This document shows, piece by piece, positions 51,300 through 62,911 of a DNA stretch of 64,000 nt. The DNA is taken from NCBI RefSeq assembly GCF_013868135.1, contig NZ_JACEMU010000004.1, positions 1,956,001 to 2,020,000 on the forward strand, read 5' to 3'. The stretch comes from Paracoccus sp. S1E-3. GTDB lineage: Bacteria > Pseudomonadota > Alphaproteobacteria > Rhodobacterales > Rhodobacteraceae. Positions within the stretch are counted from its first letter, which is position 1. The number at the start of each line of letters is the position of its first letter. The notes beneath the pieces are model-generated. The model did not search any database and was not told the origin of the DNA. It saw only the letters and a program-made list of their open reading frames with translations. The position numbers were made by a program, and so were the translations under genes.

Positions 51300-53588
51300 A
51301 TGTTGAAAGCACAACCCGCAGCCGGGGGCTGCCCGTTCTCGGCGCGGGCGCGCAGCTTTGATCCGTTCGGCCCCGCCTATCAGGCGGACCCGGCCGAAGC
51401 GCTGCGCTTTTCGCGCGACGGCGAGCCGGTGTTTTTCAGCGAAGCTCTGGGTTACTGGGTGGTCAGCCGCTACGCCGACATCAAAGCGGTTTTTCGCGAC
51501 AATCTGACCTTCTCACCCGCCAATGCGCTGGAAAAGATCACCCCCGCCTCGCCCGAGGCGCTGGCGGTGCTGGCGCGCGAAGGCTACGCCATGAACCGCA
51601 CGCTGGTGAATGAGGACGAGCCCGCACATATGGCCCGCCGCCGCCTGCTGCTGGACGCCTTCACCCCCGAGGCCCTGGCCGCCCATATCCCGATGGTGCG
51701 CAAACTGGTGCAGGAGAAGCTGGATGCGATCATCGACCGCGGCCAGTCCGATCTGGTCGAGGATCTGCTGTGGGACGTGCCGCTGACAGTGGCCCTGCAG
51801 TTTCTGGGCGTGCCCGATGACGACATGGTAACGCTGCGCGGCTTCTCGGTTGCACATACGGTCAATACCTGGGGCAAGCCCACGCCCGAGCAGCAGGTCG
51901 CCGTCGCCGAAGGAGTTGCAAAGTTCTGGAACTATTCGGGCGAGGTGCTGGCGCGGATGTCGGCGCGCGTCGATGCGGGCGAAGCCGTGCACGGCTGGAT
52001 GTATGACATGATCCGCCAGAACCGCGATTACCCGGATATCGTCACCGACAGCTATCTGCATTCGATGATGATGGCGATCATTGTCGCCGCGCATGAAACC
52101 ACGGCGCTCGCCTCGGCCAATGCGCTGCGCCAGTTGCTCAGCCATCCGGCGCAGTGGCAGGCGATCTGCGACGATCCCGGCCTCATCCCCGCGGCGGTGG
52201 AGGAATGCCTGCGCCATTCGGGGTCCATGGTCGCCTGGCGGCGCATGGCCACGCGGGACGCCGAAATTGGCGGGGTGACGATCCCCACGGGCGGCAAGAT
52301 CCTGATGGTCATGGCTTCGGCCAACCATGATCCGCGCCATTTCGAAAATCCCGACCAGCTGGACATCTGGCGCGACAATGCGGCCGACCACCTGACCTTC
52401 GGGTATGGCGCCCATCAATGCATGGGCAAGAATATCGGCCGCATGGAAATGGCGATCATTCTGGAGGAGATCACCCGCCGCATCCCGCATATGCAACTGG
52501 AAGCGCAGGTTTTCACCTATCTGCCGAATATCTCGCTGCGGGGCCCCGAATCGCTGAAAGTCCACTGGGATGTGACCCAGAACCCCGAGCGCAGCGATCC
52601 GGCGCTGCGCCGGGCTGCACGGGAGTTTCCGATCGGTGCACCGGACCGCAAGGCGATCCTGCGCCAGTTGGTGGTGACCGAGGCGCGGGAGCTGGCCAAG
52701 GGCGTGCTGGGGATCACGCTGGCGGACCCCGCAGGCGCCCGGCTGCCTACCTGGACGCCCGGTGCCCATATCGACATCGTGCTGCCGGATGGCGGCAGCC
52801 GAAACTATTCGCTGTGCGGCCCTGCCGACAGCGGCGATTGGCGCATCGCCGTGCTGCGCGAGGAGACGGGCCGGGGCGGTTCGCGCTGGATGCATGACCA
52901 TGCGCGCGCGGGCGCGCTGCTGCGGGTGCGCGGCCCGCATAACCATTTCCGGCTGGACGAAGACGCCCCCCATCACATCCTGATCGCAGGCGGGATCGGC
53001 ATCACCCCGATCCTGGCCATGGCCGACCGGCTGCGCGCGCTTGGCCGCGATTACGCGCTGCATTACGCGGGCCGCCGCCGCGACAGCATGGCGCTTCTGG
53101 ACCGGGCGGTGGCGCATGGCGCGCGGCTTCATATCGCCGAAGACGGCGGCCGGGCCGATCTGGCCGCGTTGGTGGCGGCTGCGGCGCCCGGCAGCTTCAT
53201 CGCCGCCTGCGGTCCGGCGCGGCTGCTGGATGCGCTTGACACCCTGGTCGCGGCGCGGCCCGGCGTGACCCTGCGATTCGAACATTTCGCCAGCGAGGAA
53301 AGCGCCGCCGATCTGGCCTCAGGCGCGCCGTTTCAGGTGCTCTGCGCCGACAGCGATCTGCTGCTGGAGGTTCCTGCCGATCGCAGCCTGTTGCAGGTGC
53401 TGCGGGGGGCGGGTCTGGATGTGCCCTCGGATTGCGAGGAAGGATTGTGCGGCAGTTGCGAACTGGCCGTGGCGGAAGGCGAGATCGACCATCGCGACCG
53501 GGTGCTGACGGCGGCCGAGCGGACCGGGGGGGACCGGATCATCAGCTGCTGTTCGCGCGGAAAAACCCGGCTGGTGCTGAAGATATAA
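51300..53588 (+). CDS. Self-sufficient cytochrome P450 fused to a phthalate-dioxygenase-like reductase (CYP116B-like)
   Basis: A 762-residue fusion. Residues 1 to about 430 form the P450: I-helix AHETT (about 264-268), ExxR in EECLR, heme ligand C374 in FGYGAHQCMG. From about 455 there is a flavin domain (RNYSL near 500), an NAD domain (GGIGITPIL) and a C-terminal ferredoxin (CEEGLCGSC near 711-719, last Cys in SCCSRG). This order is that of P450RhF-type enzymes, which need no separate redox partner. GGGAGG precedes the start. A TRAP transporter follows after 24 bp, so its substrate is probably the imported compound. Confidence 0.93.
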   Translation: MLKAQPAAGGCPFSARARSFDPFGPAYQADPAEALRFSRDGEPVFFSEALGYWVVSRYADIKAVFRDNLTFSPANALEKITPASPEALAVLAREGYAMNRTLVNEDEPAHMARRRLLLDAFTPEALAAHIPMVRKLVQEKLDAIIDRGQSDLVEDLLWDVPLTVALQFLGVPDDDMVTLRGFSVAHTVNTWGKPTPEQQVAVAEGVAKFWNYSGEVLARMSARVDAGEAVHGWMYDMIRQNRDYPDIVTDSYLHSMMMAIIVAAHETTALASANALRQLLSHPAQWQAICDDPGLIPAAVEECLRHSGSMVAWRRMATRDAEIGGVTIPTGGKILMVMASANHDPRHFENPDQLDIWRDNAADHLTFGYGAHQCMGKNIGRMEMAIILEEITRRIPHMQLEAQVFTYLPNISLRGPESLKVHWDVTQNPERSDPALRRAAREFPIGAPDRKAILRQLVVTEARELAKGVLGITLADPAGARLPTWTPGAHIDIVLPDGGSRNYSLCGPADSGDWRIAVLREETGRGGSRWMHDHARAGALLRVRGPHNHFRLDEDAPHHILIAGGIGITPILAMADRLRALGRDYALHYAGRRRDSMALLDRAVAHGARLHIAEDGGRADLAALVAAAAPGSFIAACGPARLLDALDTLVAARPGVTLRFEHFASEESAADLASGAPFQVLCADSDLLLEVPADRSLLQVLRGAGLDVPSDCEEGLCGSCELAVAEGEIDHRDRVLTAAERTGGDRIISCCSRGKTRLVLKI

Positions 53589-53612
53589 GAACGTTCACAG
53601 GGAGGACGACCT

Positions 53613-54638
53613 ATGAAGACCACCATCACCGCCAGCCTGCTGGCGCTTGGCCTTGCCACGCCGGGTCTGGCCGAAACGAAGCTGACGCTCAGCCACTATC
53701 TGCCGGCGGTTCACGGCATCCACACCGATTTCATCGAGCCGTGGACCAGGCAGGTCAGCGAATGCACCGGCGGCGAGGTCACGTTCGAGATCTTCCCCGG
53801 TGGCACCCAGAAGGGCAATGTCGCCAAGCAGCAGGAACAGGTGCTGGCGGGGGTGGTGGATATCGCCCATGGCCTGTCGGGCATTCCGCGCGGTCGCTTC
53901 AACCGCACCTCGCTGGTGGAGATGCCGTTTCTGACCCGCGACGCCGGCGCGGCCACCTATGCTCTGTGGTCGCTCTATAACGAGGGCGAGCTGGGCGATG
54001 AATACAAGGGCCTGAAGGTGCTGGCGCTGCACGCCCATAATGGCGGCCTGCTGCACACCAACGGCAAGCATGTCGAGACGATGGAGGACATGAAGGGCCT
54101 GCGCATCCGCACGCCCTCGCCGCCAGTGTCGGAAATGCTGACCTTCCTTGGCGCCACGCCGCAAGGTCTGCCGCCGGGCGAGGTCTACGAAAACCTGCAG
54201 CGCAAGGTCATCGACGGGACCGTCTTCCCCTGGGATCCGGTGAAAAGCTTCGGCTTGAACGAGGTGCTGACCGACCATCTGGATATGGGCGCCTATACCG
54301 TCTCCTTCTTCTTCGTGATGAATCAGAAGAAATACGACAGCCTGCCGGAAAATGTGCGCAAATGCATCGATGAGGCCTCGGGCGACGCGCTGGTGCCGAA
54401 ATTCGGCGATTGGTGGGACAAATGGGACGCCGCCGGCCGCGAGGAGGCCGTCGCCGCCGGTCACACCATCACCGAACTGTCGGACGAGGAACGCGACCGC
54501 TGGCGCGAGGCACTGAAGCCGATGATCGGGAAATATCTGGAGACCATGAAGGCCGACGGGGTCGAGGACGCCGAGGCGCTGTATCAGAAATTCCAGGACA
54601 AGGTTGCCGAATTCGAGACCGCCAAGCCTGCGCAGTAA
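53613..54638 (+). CDS. TRAP transporter substrate-binding protein (DctP family), fourth set
   Basis: A 341-residue periplasmic protein with a signal peptide ending TPGLA (about residue 20). Family features: LTLSHYLPAVHGIHTDFIEP, then VEMPFLTRDAGAATYALW and MKGLRIRTPSPPVSEML with the ligand-binding Arg. GGGAGG lies upstream. It is only 24 bp behind the P450 gene, which makes a joint operon likely. A hairpin with ATTTTT follows it. Confidence 0.92.
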   Translation: MKTTITASLLALGLATPGLAETKLTLSHYLPAVHGIHTDFIEPWTRQVSECTGGEVTFEIFPGGTQKGNVAKQQEQVLAGVVDIAHGLSGIPRGRFNRTSLVEMPFLTRDAGAATYALWSLYNEGELGDEYKGLKVLALHAHNGGLLHTNGKHVETMEDMKGLRIRTPSPPVSEMLTFLGATPQGLPPGEVYENLQRKVIDGTVFPWDPVKSFGLNEVLTDHLDMGAYTVSFFFVMNQKKYDSLPENVRKCIDEASGDALVPKFGDWWDKWDAAGREEAVAAGHTITELSDEERDRWREALKPMIGKYLETMKADGVEDAEALYQKFQDKVAEFETAKPAQ

Positions 54639-54650
54639 GTGCGGGCCGTC

Positions 54651-54684
54651 CGGGGCGGCGCGGCCGTCGCGCCCCCCGATTTTT
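54651..54684 (+). terminator. Intercistronic terminator-like hairpin behind the fourth binding-protein gene
   Basis: CGGGGcGGCGCG (54651-54662) pairs with CGCGCCCCCCG (54668-54678), 11 bp with one bulge, followed by ATTTTT. It should partly stop transcription before the permease genes. Confidence 0.7.
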
Positions 54685-54700
54685 GCCGAGGTACACAGCC

Positions 54701-55201
54701 ATGCCCAGCCTTTTGCGCCGCATCGACGGCCTGATCGAGATCCTGGCCGCTCTGGGCCTGCTGGCCTATGCCGCTGCGGCGCTGATCAGCGTGGCCGATG
54801 TGATCGGCCGCCGCATCGGCACGCCCGTGCAGGGCGTCGTCGATCTGGTCCAGCTTTGCGTTCTGGCCGGGGCCTGGCTGTCCATCCCCTGGGGCTTTAC
54901 GGTCGCGGGCCATGTCGGCGTCGATTTTCTGGTCGACCGGATGCCGAATGGCTGGCAACGGCTGCTGCGCGGCGTGGCGGCCCTGTCCGCGCTGGTGCTG
55001 ATGGCGCTGATCCTGTGGAAGTGCCTTGGCACCTATCAGATGCAGGTGATGCTGGGCGACCGATCGCAACAGCTGGGCATCCCGATCAGCCTTTACTGGC
55101 TGCCGCTTCTGGTCGGGGTCGGGGCCTCGATGCTGGCGCTGCTTGCCGTTCTGCTGCGGCTGGTGCTGGACTTGCCGCAACCCCGCACCGCCGCGCATTG
55201 A
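54701..55201 (+). CDS. TRAP transporter small permease (DctQ family), fourth set
   Basis: A 166-residue membrane protein with four hydrophobic segments; GRRIGTPVQGVVDLVQL and AGHVGVDFLVDRMP are the family stretches. The start MPSLLRRIDGL at 54701 follows the intercistronic hairpin; the longer upstream frame is a shadow of the binding-protein gene. The large permease starts 7 bp after its stop. Confidence 0.9.
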   Translation: MPSLLRRIDGLIEILAALGLLAYAAAALISVADVIGRRIGTPVQGVVDLVQLCVLAGAWLSIPWGFTVAGHVGVDFLVDRMPNGWQRLLRGVAALSALVLMALILWKCLGTYQMQVMLGDRSQQLGIPISLYWLPLLVGVGASMLALLAVLLRLVLDLPQPRTAAH

Positions 55202-55208
55202 GGGTCTG

Positions 55209-56495
55209 ATGTCGACACCATTTCTGGGCCTTGCAGGGTTCGTGCTGACGCTGGCGCTGATCGCGCTTGGCTTTCCGGTTTCCATCGCCATGGCCGTCGT
55301 GGGCCTGGGCGGCATCGCGCTGAGCGGCGGCTGGGATCAGGCAGCCTACGTGCTGTCGACCGCGCCGTTCGAGGCGATCTTTCCCTATTCCTTCAGCGTC
55401 ATTCCGCTGTTCGTGCTGATGGGGGTGTTTGCCGCCCATGCCGGGTTGTCGCGGTCGCTGTTCGATCTGATCAACGCCTTTGTCGGCCATTGGCGGGGCG
55501 GGCTGGCGGTGTCGACGGTGGGGGCCTCGGCGGTGTTCGGGGCGATCTGCGGGTCGTCGCTGGCGACAGTGGCCACCATCGGGCGTGTCGCCATGCCCGA
55601 GATGCGGCGCTATGGCTATGACGACAGCCTCGCCTCGGCCTCGGTCGCGGCGGGGGGGACGCTGGGGGTGCTGATCCCGCCTTCGATCATTCTGGTGATC
55701 TTCGGGCTGCTGACCCAGACATCCATCGGGGCGCTGTTTCTGGGGGCGATCCTGCCGGGGCTGCTGGGCACGGTTCTTTATGCGCTGGCGGTGGTGATTC
55801 GGGTGCGGCGTGACCCAAAGCTGGCACCGGCGGGCGGGCGCACGCCCTGGGGGCGCAGATTTGCGCTGCTGGGCCGTGTCTGGCCGGTGGTGCTGCTGTT
55901 CGGCGTGGTGATCGGCGGCATGCAGCTTGGCTGGTTCTCGCCGACCGAGGCTGCCGCCGTCGGCGCTTTCGGCGCCTTCCTGCTGGCGCTGCTGATGGGT
56001 GGCCTGAATGCATCGGTCATGCGCCAGATCGTGCGCGAGACCGCCGCCCTGACCGGCATGATCTTCCTGATCCTGATCGGCGCGTCCTTCTTCAACTTCT
56101 TTCTGGAAACTACCGGCCTGCCGCGGATGCTGGCCGACAGCATCGGCCAGTCCGGGCTGCCCCCGACGGTGGTGATGGTGCTGATCCTGATCTTCTATAT
56201 CGTGCTGGGCTGCTTCATGGATTCGATGTCCATGGTGCTGCTGACCGTGCCCCTGCTGGCGCCGGTCGCGGTGGCGCTGGATTTCAACATGGTCTGGTTC
56301 GGGGTGCTGGTGGTGACCGTGGCCGAGATCGGGCTGATTACCCCCCCGGTCGGCATGAACCTGTTCGTGGTGCAGGCCACCGCGCCGGGGCTGCGGCAGG
56401 AAACCGTCATTCGCGGCATCCTGCCCTTCATTCTGGCCGATATCGTCCGGCTCGCGCTGTTGCTGGCCTTTCCGTGGCTGGTGACGCTGGCCTAG
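55209..56495 (+). CDS. TRAP transporter large permease (DctM family), fourth set
   Basis: A 428-residue membrane protein. IPLFVLMGVFAAHAGLS, GAICGSSLATVATIGRVAMP and VLIPPSIILVIFG mark the first half; LGCFMDSMSMVLLTVPLLAP and LITPPVGMNLFVVQ the second. It overlaps the convergent pyrF gene by 4 bp. Confidence 0.93.
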   Translation: MSTPFLGLAGFVLTLALIALGFPVSIAMAVVGLGGIALSGGWDQAAYVLSTAPFEAIFPYSFSVIPLFVLMGVFAAHAGLSRSLFDLINAFVGHWRGGLAVSTVGASAVFGAICGSSLATVATIGRVAMPEMRRYGYDDSLASASVAAGGTLGVLIPPSIILVIFGLLTQTSIGALFLGAILPGLLGTVLYALAVVIRVRRDPKLAPAGGRTPWGRRFALLGRVWPVVLLFGVVIGGMQLGWFSPTEAAAVGAFGAFLLALLMGGLNASVMRQIVRETAALTGMIFLILIGASFFNFFLETTGLPRMLADSIGQSGLPPTVVMVLILIFYIVLGCFMDSMSMVLLTVPLLAPVAVALDFNMVWFGVLVVTVAEIGLITPPVGMNLFVVQATAPGLRQETVIRGILPFILADIVRLALLLAFPWLVTLA

Positions 56496-57178
56496 CCCAG
56501 TTCCGCCACGATGGCCTGCGCGGCCTTGCGCGGATCGGCGGCCTGCCAGATCGGGCGGCCAACGACGATGTGGTCTGCCCCGGCGGCGATGGCGGCGGCG
56601 GGGGTTTCCACCCGCTTCTGATCGCCGAGCGCCGCGCCCGCCGGGCGCACCCCCGGCGTCACGATCAGCCGACCCGCCGCCTGCGGCAGGGCGCGGATCG
56701 CCGCAGCCTCGCGCGGGGAGGCGATGATGCCGTCGGCGCCGGCCTCGAAGGCGCGGGCGGCGCGTTCCACGGTGATGTCATGCAGGTCGCCCGGCGCGAT
56801 CATCGCCGCGTCCAGATCGGCGCGGTCCAGCGAGGTCAGCACCGTCACGCCCAGAATCTTCGTCTGCGACCCCGCCGCACCTTCCTTGGCGGCGCGCACG
56901 ACATGCGGATCGCCATGCACGGTCAGGAAGTCCAGATCGAAAGCGGCGAGGCCGCGTACAGCGGCCTCGACGGTGGCGCCGATGTCGAACAGCTTCATGT
57001 CCAGAAAGATGCGTTTGCCGTGCTCGTCCTTCAGCTCGCGCGCGAGGGCCAGACCGCCGCCGGTCAGCATTCCCAGCCCGATCTTGTAAAAGCTGGCGGC
57101 GTCACCGATCCGTTCCGCCAGTTGCAGTCCGGTGACGGCATTGCCCACATCCAGCGCCACGATCAGACGATCATCCAT
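56492..57178 (-). CDS. pyrF: Orotidine-5'-phosphate decarboxylase
   Basis: Last enzyme of UMP synthesis, 228 residues. IVALDVGNAV at the N-terminus, the catalytic LDMKLFDIGATVEAAVRG (Asp-x-Lys-x3-Asp set, about 61-78), and the C-terminal phosphate-binding TPGVRP and GADHIVVGRPI are all present. The start at 57178 (MDDRLIVALD) is the one that fits the family N-terminus. It is divergent from the SPFH gene and not linked in function to the TRAP genes it converges with. Confidence 0.96.
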   Translation of the reverse strand: MDDRLIVALDVGNAVTGLQLAERIGDAASFYKIGLGMLTGGGLALARELKDEHGKRIFLDMKLFDIGATVEAAVRGLAAFDLDFLTVHGDPHVVRAAKEGAAGSQTKILGVTVLTSLDRADLDAAMIAPGDLHDITVERAARAFEAGADGIIASPREAAAIRALPQAAGRLIVTPGVRPAGAALGDQKRVETPAAAIAAGADHIVVGRPIWQAADPRKAAQAIVAELG

Positions 57179-57256
57179 GTCCTGCCCCTTCTTCCGCTTG
57201 TGTTTCGCGCCCCGGCTGTCCACGCTGCGGGCGCCAGACGCTTAACGGAGAATACC

Positions 57257-58150
57257 ATGCCTAGCCAGTCGATTACCGCGTTTCTGACCGAAAATTCCGC
57301 GCTGATCCTGATCGCAGTGCTGATCTTCATCACCGTGCTGATGGCGGTCCGCATCGTGCCGCAATCAGAGAAATACGTGGTCGAGCGGTTCGGCCGGCTG
57401 CGCGCGGTACTGGGGCCGGGGATCAATTTCATCGTCCCCTTCGTGGATCGCGTGAAACACAGGATCTCGATCCTCGAGCGCCAGCTGCCGACGGCGCGGC
57501 AGGACGCGATCACCGCTGATAACGTGCTGGTGCAGGTCGAAACCAGTGTCTTTTACCGCATTCTGGAACCGGAAAAGACCGTCTACCGCATCCGCGACGT
57601 GGATGCGGCGATTGCCACCACCGTCGCCGGCATCGTCCGCTCGGAAATCGGCCAGATGGAGCTGGATCAGGTCCAGTCGAACCGCGCGCAGCTGATCGAG
57701 CGGGTGAAGGACTCGGTCGCGAATGTCGTCGATGACTGGGGGATCGAGGTGACGCGGGCCGAGATTCTGGACGTGAATCTGGATGATGCGACCCGCGCCG
57801 CGATGTTGCAGCAGCTGAATGCCGAGCGCGCCCGCCGCGCCCAGGTGACCGAGGCCGAGGGCAAGCGCCGGGCGGTCGAACTGGCCGCCGACGGCGATCT
57901 TTACGCCGCCGAACAGCAGGCCAAGGCCAAGCGCATCCTGGCCGAGGCCGAGGCCTTCGCCACCACCGCCATCGCCGAGGCGATCGGCAAGGGGGGGCTG
58001 GAAGCGGCGCAGTATCAGGTGGCGATGAAGCAGGTCGAGACGCTGGCGAGGATCGGGCAGGGGGCAGGCAAGCAGACCCTGGTGCTGCCCGCCAATGCGG
58101 TCGACGCCCTGGGCGATGCCTTCAAGATGCTGCGGGGGGCGGTGAAGTGA
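57257..58150 (+). CDS. SPFH/band 7 (stomatin-like, QmcA type) membrane protein
   Basis: A 297-residue protein with one N-terminal membrane segment (about 15-34) followed by a band-7 domain (VVERFGRLRAVLGPGINFIV) and a long Ala/Glu-rich coiled coil (about 185-245). It probably forms membrane-associated oligomers that organise microdomains or protect membrane proteases. The start at 57257 has CGGAGAAT upstream. The NfeD-type partner gene overlaps by 4 bp. Confidence 0.92.
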   Translation: MPSQSITAFLTENSALILIAVLIFITVLMAVRIVPQSEKYVVERFGRLRAVLGPGINFIVPFVDRVKHRISILERQLPTARQDAITADNVLVQVETSVFYRILEPEKTVYRIRDVDAAIATTVAGIVRSEIGQMELDQVQSNRAQLIERVKDSVANVVDDWGIEVTRAEILDVNLDDATRAAMLQQLNAERARRAQVTEAEGKRRAVELAADGDLYAAEQQAKAKRILAEAEAFATTAIAEAIGKGGLEAAQYQVAMKQVETLARIGQGAGKQTLVLPANAVDALGDAFKMLRGAVK

Positions 58151-58416
58151 TCTGGGAAAGCGGCTGGTTCTGGATCATCGTCGCCGCGCTTCTGGGCGTG
58201 ATCGAGGTGCTGCTGCCGGGCTATGTCTTCCTCGGGATCGCGCTTGCCTGCGCAGCGACCGGACTGGCCCTGTTGGCGGGCATCGCCGCCCCCGGCCTGC
58301 CGGTTCTGCTGATCATCATCGCCGCGCTGTCGGGGATCGCCTGGCTGATCCTGCGCCGGGTGGTCGGCGTCCGAAAAGGTCAGGTCCGCATCTGGGACCG
58401 CGATATCAACGACTGA
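58147..58416 (+). CDS. Short NfeD-like membrane protein
   Basis: An 89-residue protein consisting almost only of three membrane segments (about 7-24, 25-45, 48-68) and a brief basic tail. It lacks the C-terminal OB-fold domain of classical NfeD proteins. Pairing with an SPFH gene by a 4 bp overlap is the standard arrangement for stomatin operon partners. Confidence 0.85.
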   Translation: MIWESGWFWIIVAALLGVIEVLLPGYVFLGIALACAATGLALLAGIAAPGLPVLLIIIAALSGIAWLILRRVVGVRKGQVRIWDRDIND

Positions 58417-58454
58417 CGCGCCCGTCGCGGGGTGGATAACGAGCAAGGTGCGTA

Positions 58455-58718
58455 ATGCCTTTCATGCTTGGTCTGCTGATCGTTGCGGCGCTGCTGATCT
58501 GGCGGCTCTGGGCGCGCGACCGCGCCGAGGCCGAACTCGGCACCCGCCTTGATCCGCTGTGGCGGCGGATCTTCCGGCGCAGGAAATGCTGCTGGCAGCT
58601 GGTTAATGACCGCTCGGCCCTGCGGGAGTTCCGCCGCACGACCTGCGGCGTAACCGCCTATAGCCGATCGGATGTCGGCCCGGTGGAATGCAAGCGGCAG
58701 CTGCGAAGCTCTCTCTGA
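58455..58718 (+). CDS. Small membrane-anchored protein of unknown function
   Basis: An 87-residue protein with one N-terminal membrane segment (residues 4-18) and a basic, cysteine-containing cytoplasmic tail (RRRKCCWQ, later TTCGV and VECKRQL). I do not recognise a named family. It lies 38 bp behind the NfeD-like gene on the same strand and may be co-transcribed. Confidence 0.65.
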   Translation: MPFMLGLLIVAALLIWRLWARDRAEAELGTRLDPLWRRIFRRRKCCWQLVNDRSALREFRRTTCGVTAYSRSDVGPVECKRQLRSSL

Positions 58719-58843
58719 CGGGCAATTTCCACGGCCGCCCGGCTTGCAGCCTGCGGACTCCTTTCCCATCTATTCGCCTGAGACCCGGACCGTGCCGTGC
58801 CAATACGGGCGGCACATGACCGGGGGCTGAGAAGGAGATGTCC

Positions 58844-61477
<2,634 letters not shown>

Positions 61478-61506
61478 GCCGGAATGTGAGCCGGAATGAA
61501 AGCGCA

Positions 61507-61535
61507 GCCCCCGCTGGAAACAGCGGGGGCTTTTT
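61507..61535 (+). terminator. Rho-independent terminator of clpB
   Basis: GCCCCCGCTG-gaaa-CAGCGGGGGC, a perfect 10 bp stem with a GNRA loop, followed by TTTTT. It ends 30-58 bp after the clpB stop and touches the stop of the convergent DUF1772 gene. Confidence 0.92.
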
Positions 61536-62005
61536 CACGCGCGGTTGAGTAGCGACAGGCAGAACAGCGTGGCCCCGATCAGCGAGGATGCCGCGCGGAT
61601 ATGGTTCCAGCAGCCCCAGCTGCGCATGTAGAGTGGCCAGCTTTCGGTCCCGCGCAGGGCCAGCATGTCGTTCAGCGGCACGTTGCGCAGAACGGTGACT
61701 GCCAGCATGCCGATCAGATAGACTGCCGCACCCGCCGCGATCAGCCCGAATCCCGCGGGGCGCAGGATCAGCGCCGCCATCAGCAGGCCAACGCTCAGCA
61801 GGCAACTGCCGAAGAACAGCCCCATGAAACTGGATTGCAGGATGACGCGGTTGATGGCGACCATCGCCGCAGTCGCGGGGTCCGGGCCAGTGGCATCGAG
61901 GGCCCGCAGGATGAAGCCTGAGAAGGCGTAATAGAGGCCCGCCATCGCGCCGCAGCCCAGGATGCCCAGCACTAGCGCACCGTCCAGCACTGCCCTGCCC
62001 ATCAT
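61535..62005 (-). CDS. DUF1772 (anthrone oxygenase-like) membrane protein
   Basis: A 156-residue protein with four membrane segments, GGAxA.. type first segment (LVLGILGCGAMAGLYYAFSG) and NVPLNDMLAL plus SWGCWNHIRAASSL, which match the DUF1772 pattern. The function is unknown in bacteria. Its start overlaps the NmrA-type gene stop by 4 bp, so the two are translated together. Confidence 0.82.
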   Translation of the reverse strand: MMGRAVLDGALVLGILGCGAMAGLYYAFSGFILRALDATGPDPATAAMVAINRVILQSSFMGLFFGSCLLSVGLLMAALILRPAGFGLIAAGAAVYLIGMLAVTVLRNVPLNDMLALRGTESWPLYMRSWGCWNHIRAASSLIGATLFCLSLLNRA

Positions 62006-62823
62006 GGCACCGTCTCCCAGACCCCGGTTGCCGCGACCAAGGCGGCATAGTCGGCGAAATCACGCGGCGCGTGGCCAAGCGCCTGCTGGACGCCATCCGC
62101 CGTGGCGATGTTGCGGCCGTCCAGCACCTCGGTGAACAGCGATACCAGCAGGGCAATCACGTCGGGCGGCAGATAGGGCGTCAGACCGTCGGCGAAATCC
62201 GCGGGGCTGATCTGCCGATAGGCCACGGGTCGGCCAGTGGCGGCGGCGATGATGTCCACGGCCTCGGCGAAAGTCAGGGCGCGGGGGCCGGTGACCTCGA
62301 AGATGCGGTTGCGCAAGCTCGGGTCGGTCAGGGCAGCGGTCGCGACATCGGCGATGTCATCTGCGTCGATGAACGGTTCCGGCACCGGACCCGCAGGCAG
62401 CGCCAGCAGTCCGGCGCGGATCCCGTCGACGAACACCCCTTCCGAGAAATTCTGCGCAAACCAGCTGGCCCGCACCACGTTCCAGTCCAGGCCGGATTCG
62501 ATCAGCGCCTGCTCGGCCCGCTGCGCGCCCGGCTCGCCCCGCCCCGACAGCAGCACCATCTGCTCCAGCCCCGCTTCGCGTCCCAGCCGGGCCAGCTCGG
62601 CAATGTCCGCATCCGCGCCCGCGATCGCCAGATCGGGCTGAAAGGTGACATAGGCGCGGGTCGCACCCTGCAAGGCGGGCGCCCAGCTGCGTCGGTCCTT
62701 CCAGTCGAAAGGCGGGGATGTGCGGCGCGAAACCGGCCGCAACGGCCCCTGCTTCGCAAGCCGCGCCGCCACGCGGGTGCCCGTCTTGCCGCCTGCACCG
62801 ATGATCAGGGTCGTGCCGTCCAT
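62002..62823 (-). CDS. NmrA-like NAD(P)-binding protein (atypical SDR)
   Basis: A 273-residue protein with the Rossmann motif GAGGKTGTRVA (about 9-19), QMVLLSGRGEPGA and WNVVRASWFAQNFSEG, typical of NmrA/ergot-alkaloid-type atypical SDRs. These act as NAD(P)H sensors or quinone reductases. It is divergent from the TetR gene across 88 bp and is probably its target. Confidence 0.87.
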   Translation of the reverse strand: MDGTTLIIGAGGKTGTRVAARLAKQGPLRPVSRRTSPPFDWKDRRSWAPALQGATRAYVTFQPDLAIAGADADIAELARLGREAGLEQMVLLSGRGEPGAQRAEQALIESGLDWNVVRASWFAQNFSEGVFVDGIRAGLLALPAGPVPEPFIDADDIADVATAALTDPSLRNRIFEVTGPRALTFAEAVDIIAAATGRPVAYRQISPADFADGLTPYLPPDVIALLVSLFTEVLDGRNIATADGVQQALGHAPRDFADYAALVAATGVWETVP

Positions 62824-62911
62824 CCTGTTTCTCTCCTTGAATGCGAGAACCTGTCGTATTTGACTAAAGCGATAATGTCTCGTATTTTGGGAGTCAATAA
62901 GGGAGACGCGA
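62824..62911. promoter_or_regulatory. Divergent promoter region of the NmrA and TetR genes
   Basis: An AT-rich 88 bp stretch with an imperfect direct repeat (GTCGTATTT near 62852 and TCTCGTATTTT near 62877) and an imperfect inverted pair TATTTGACT / AGTCAATA (about 62857-62900). One of these may be the TetR operator. Confidence 0.4.
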
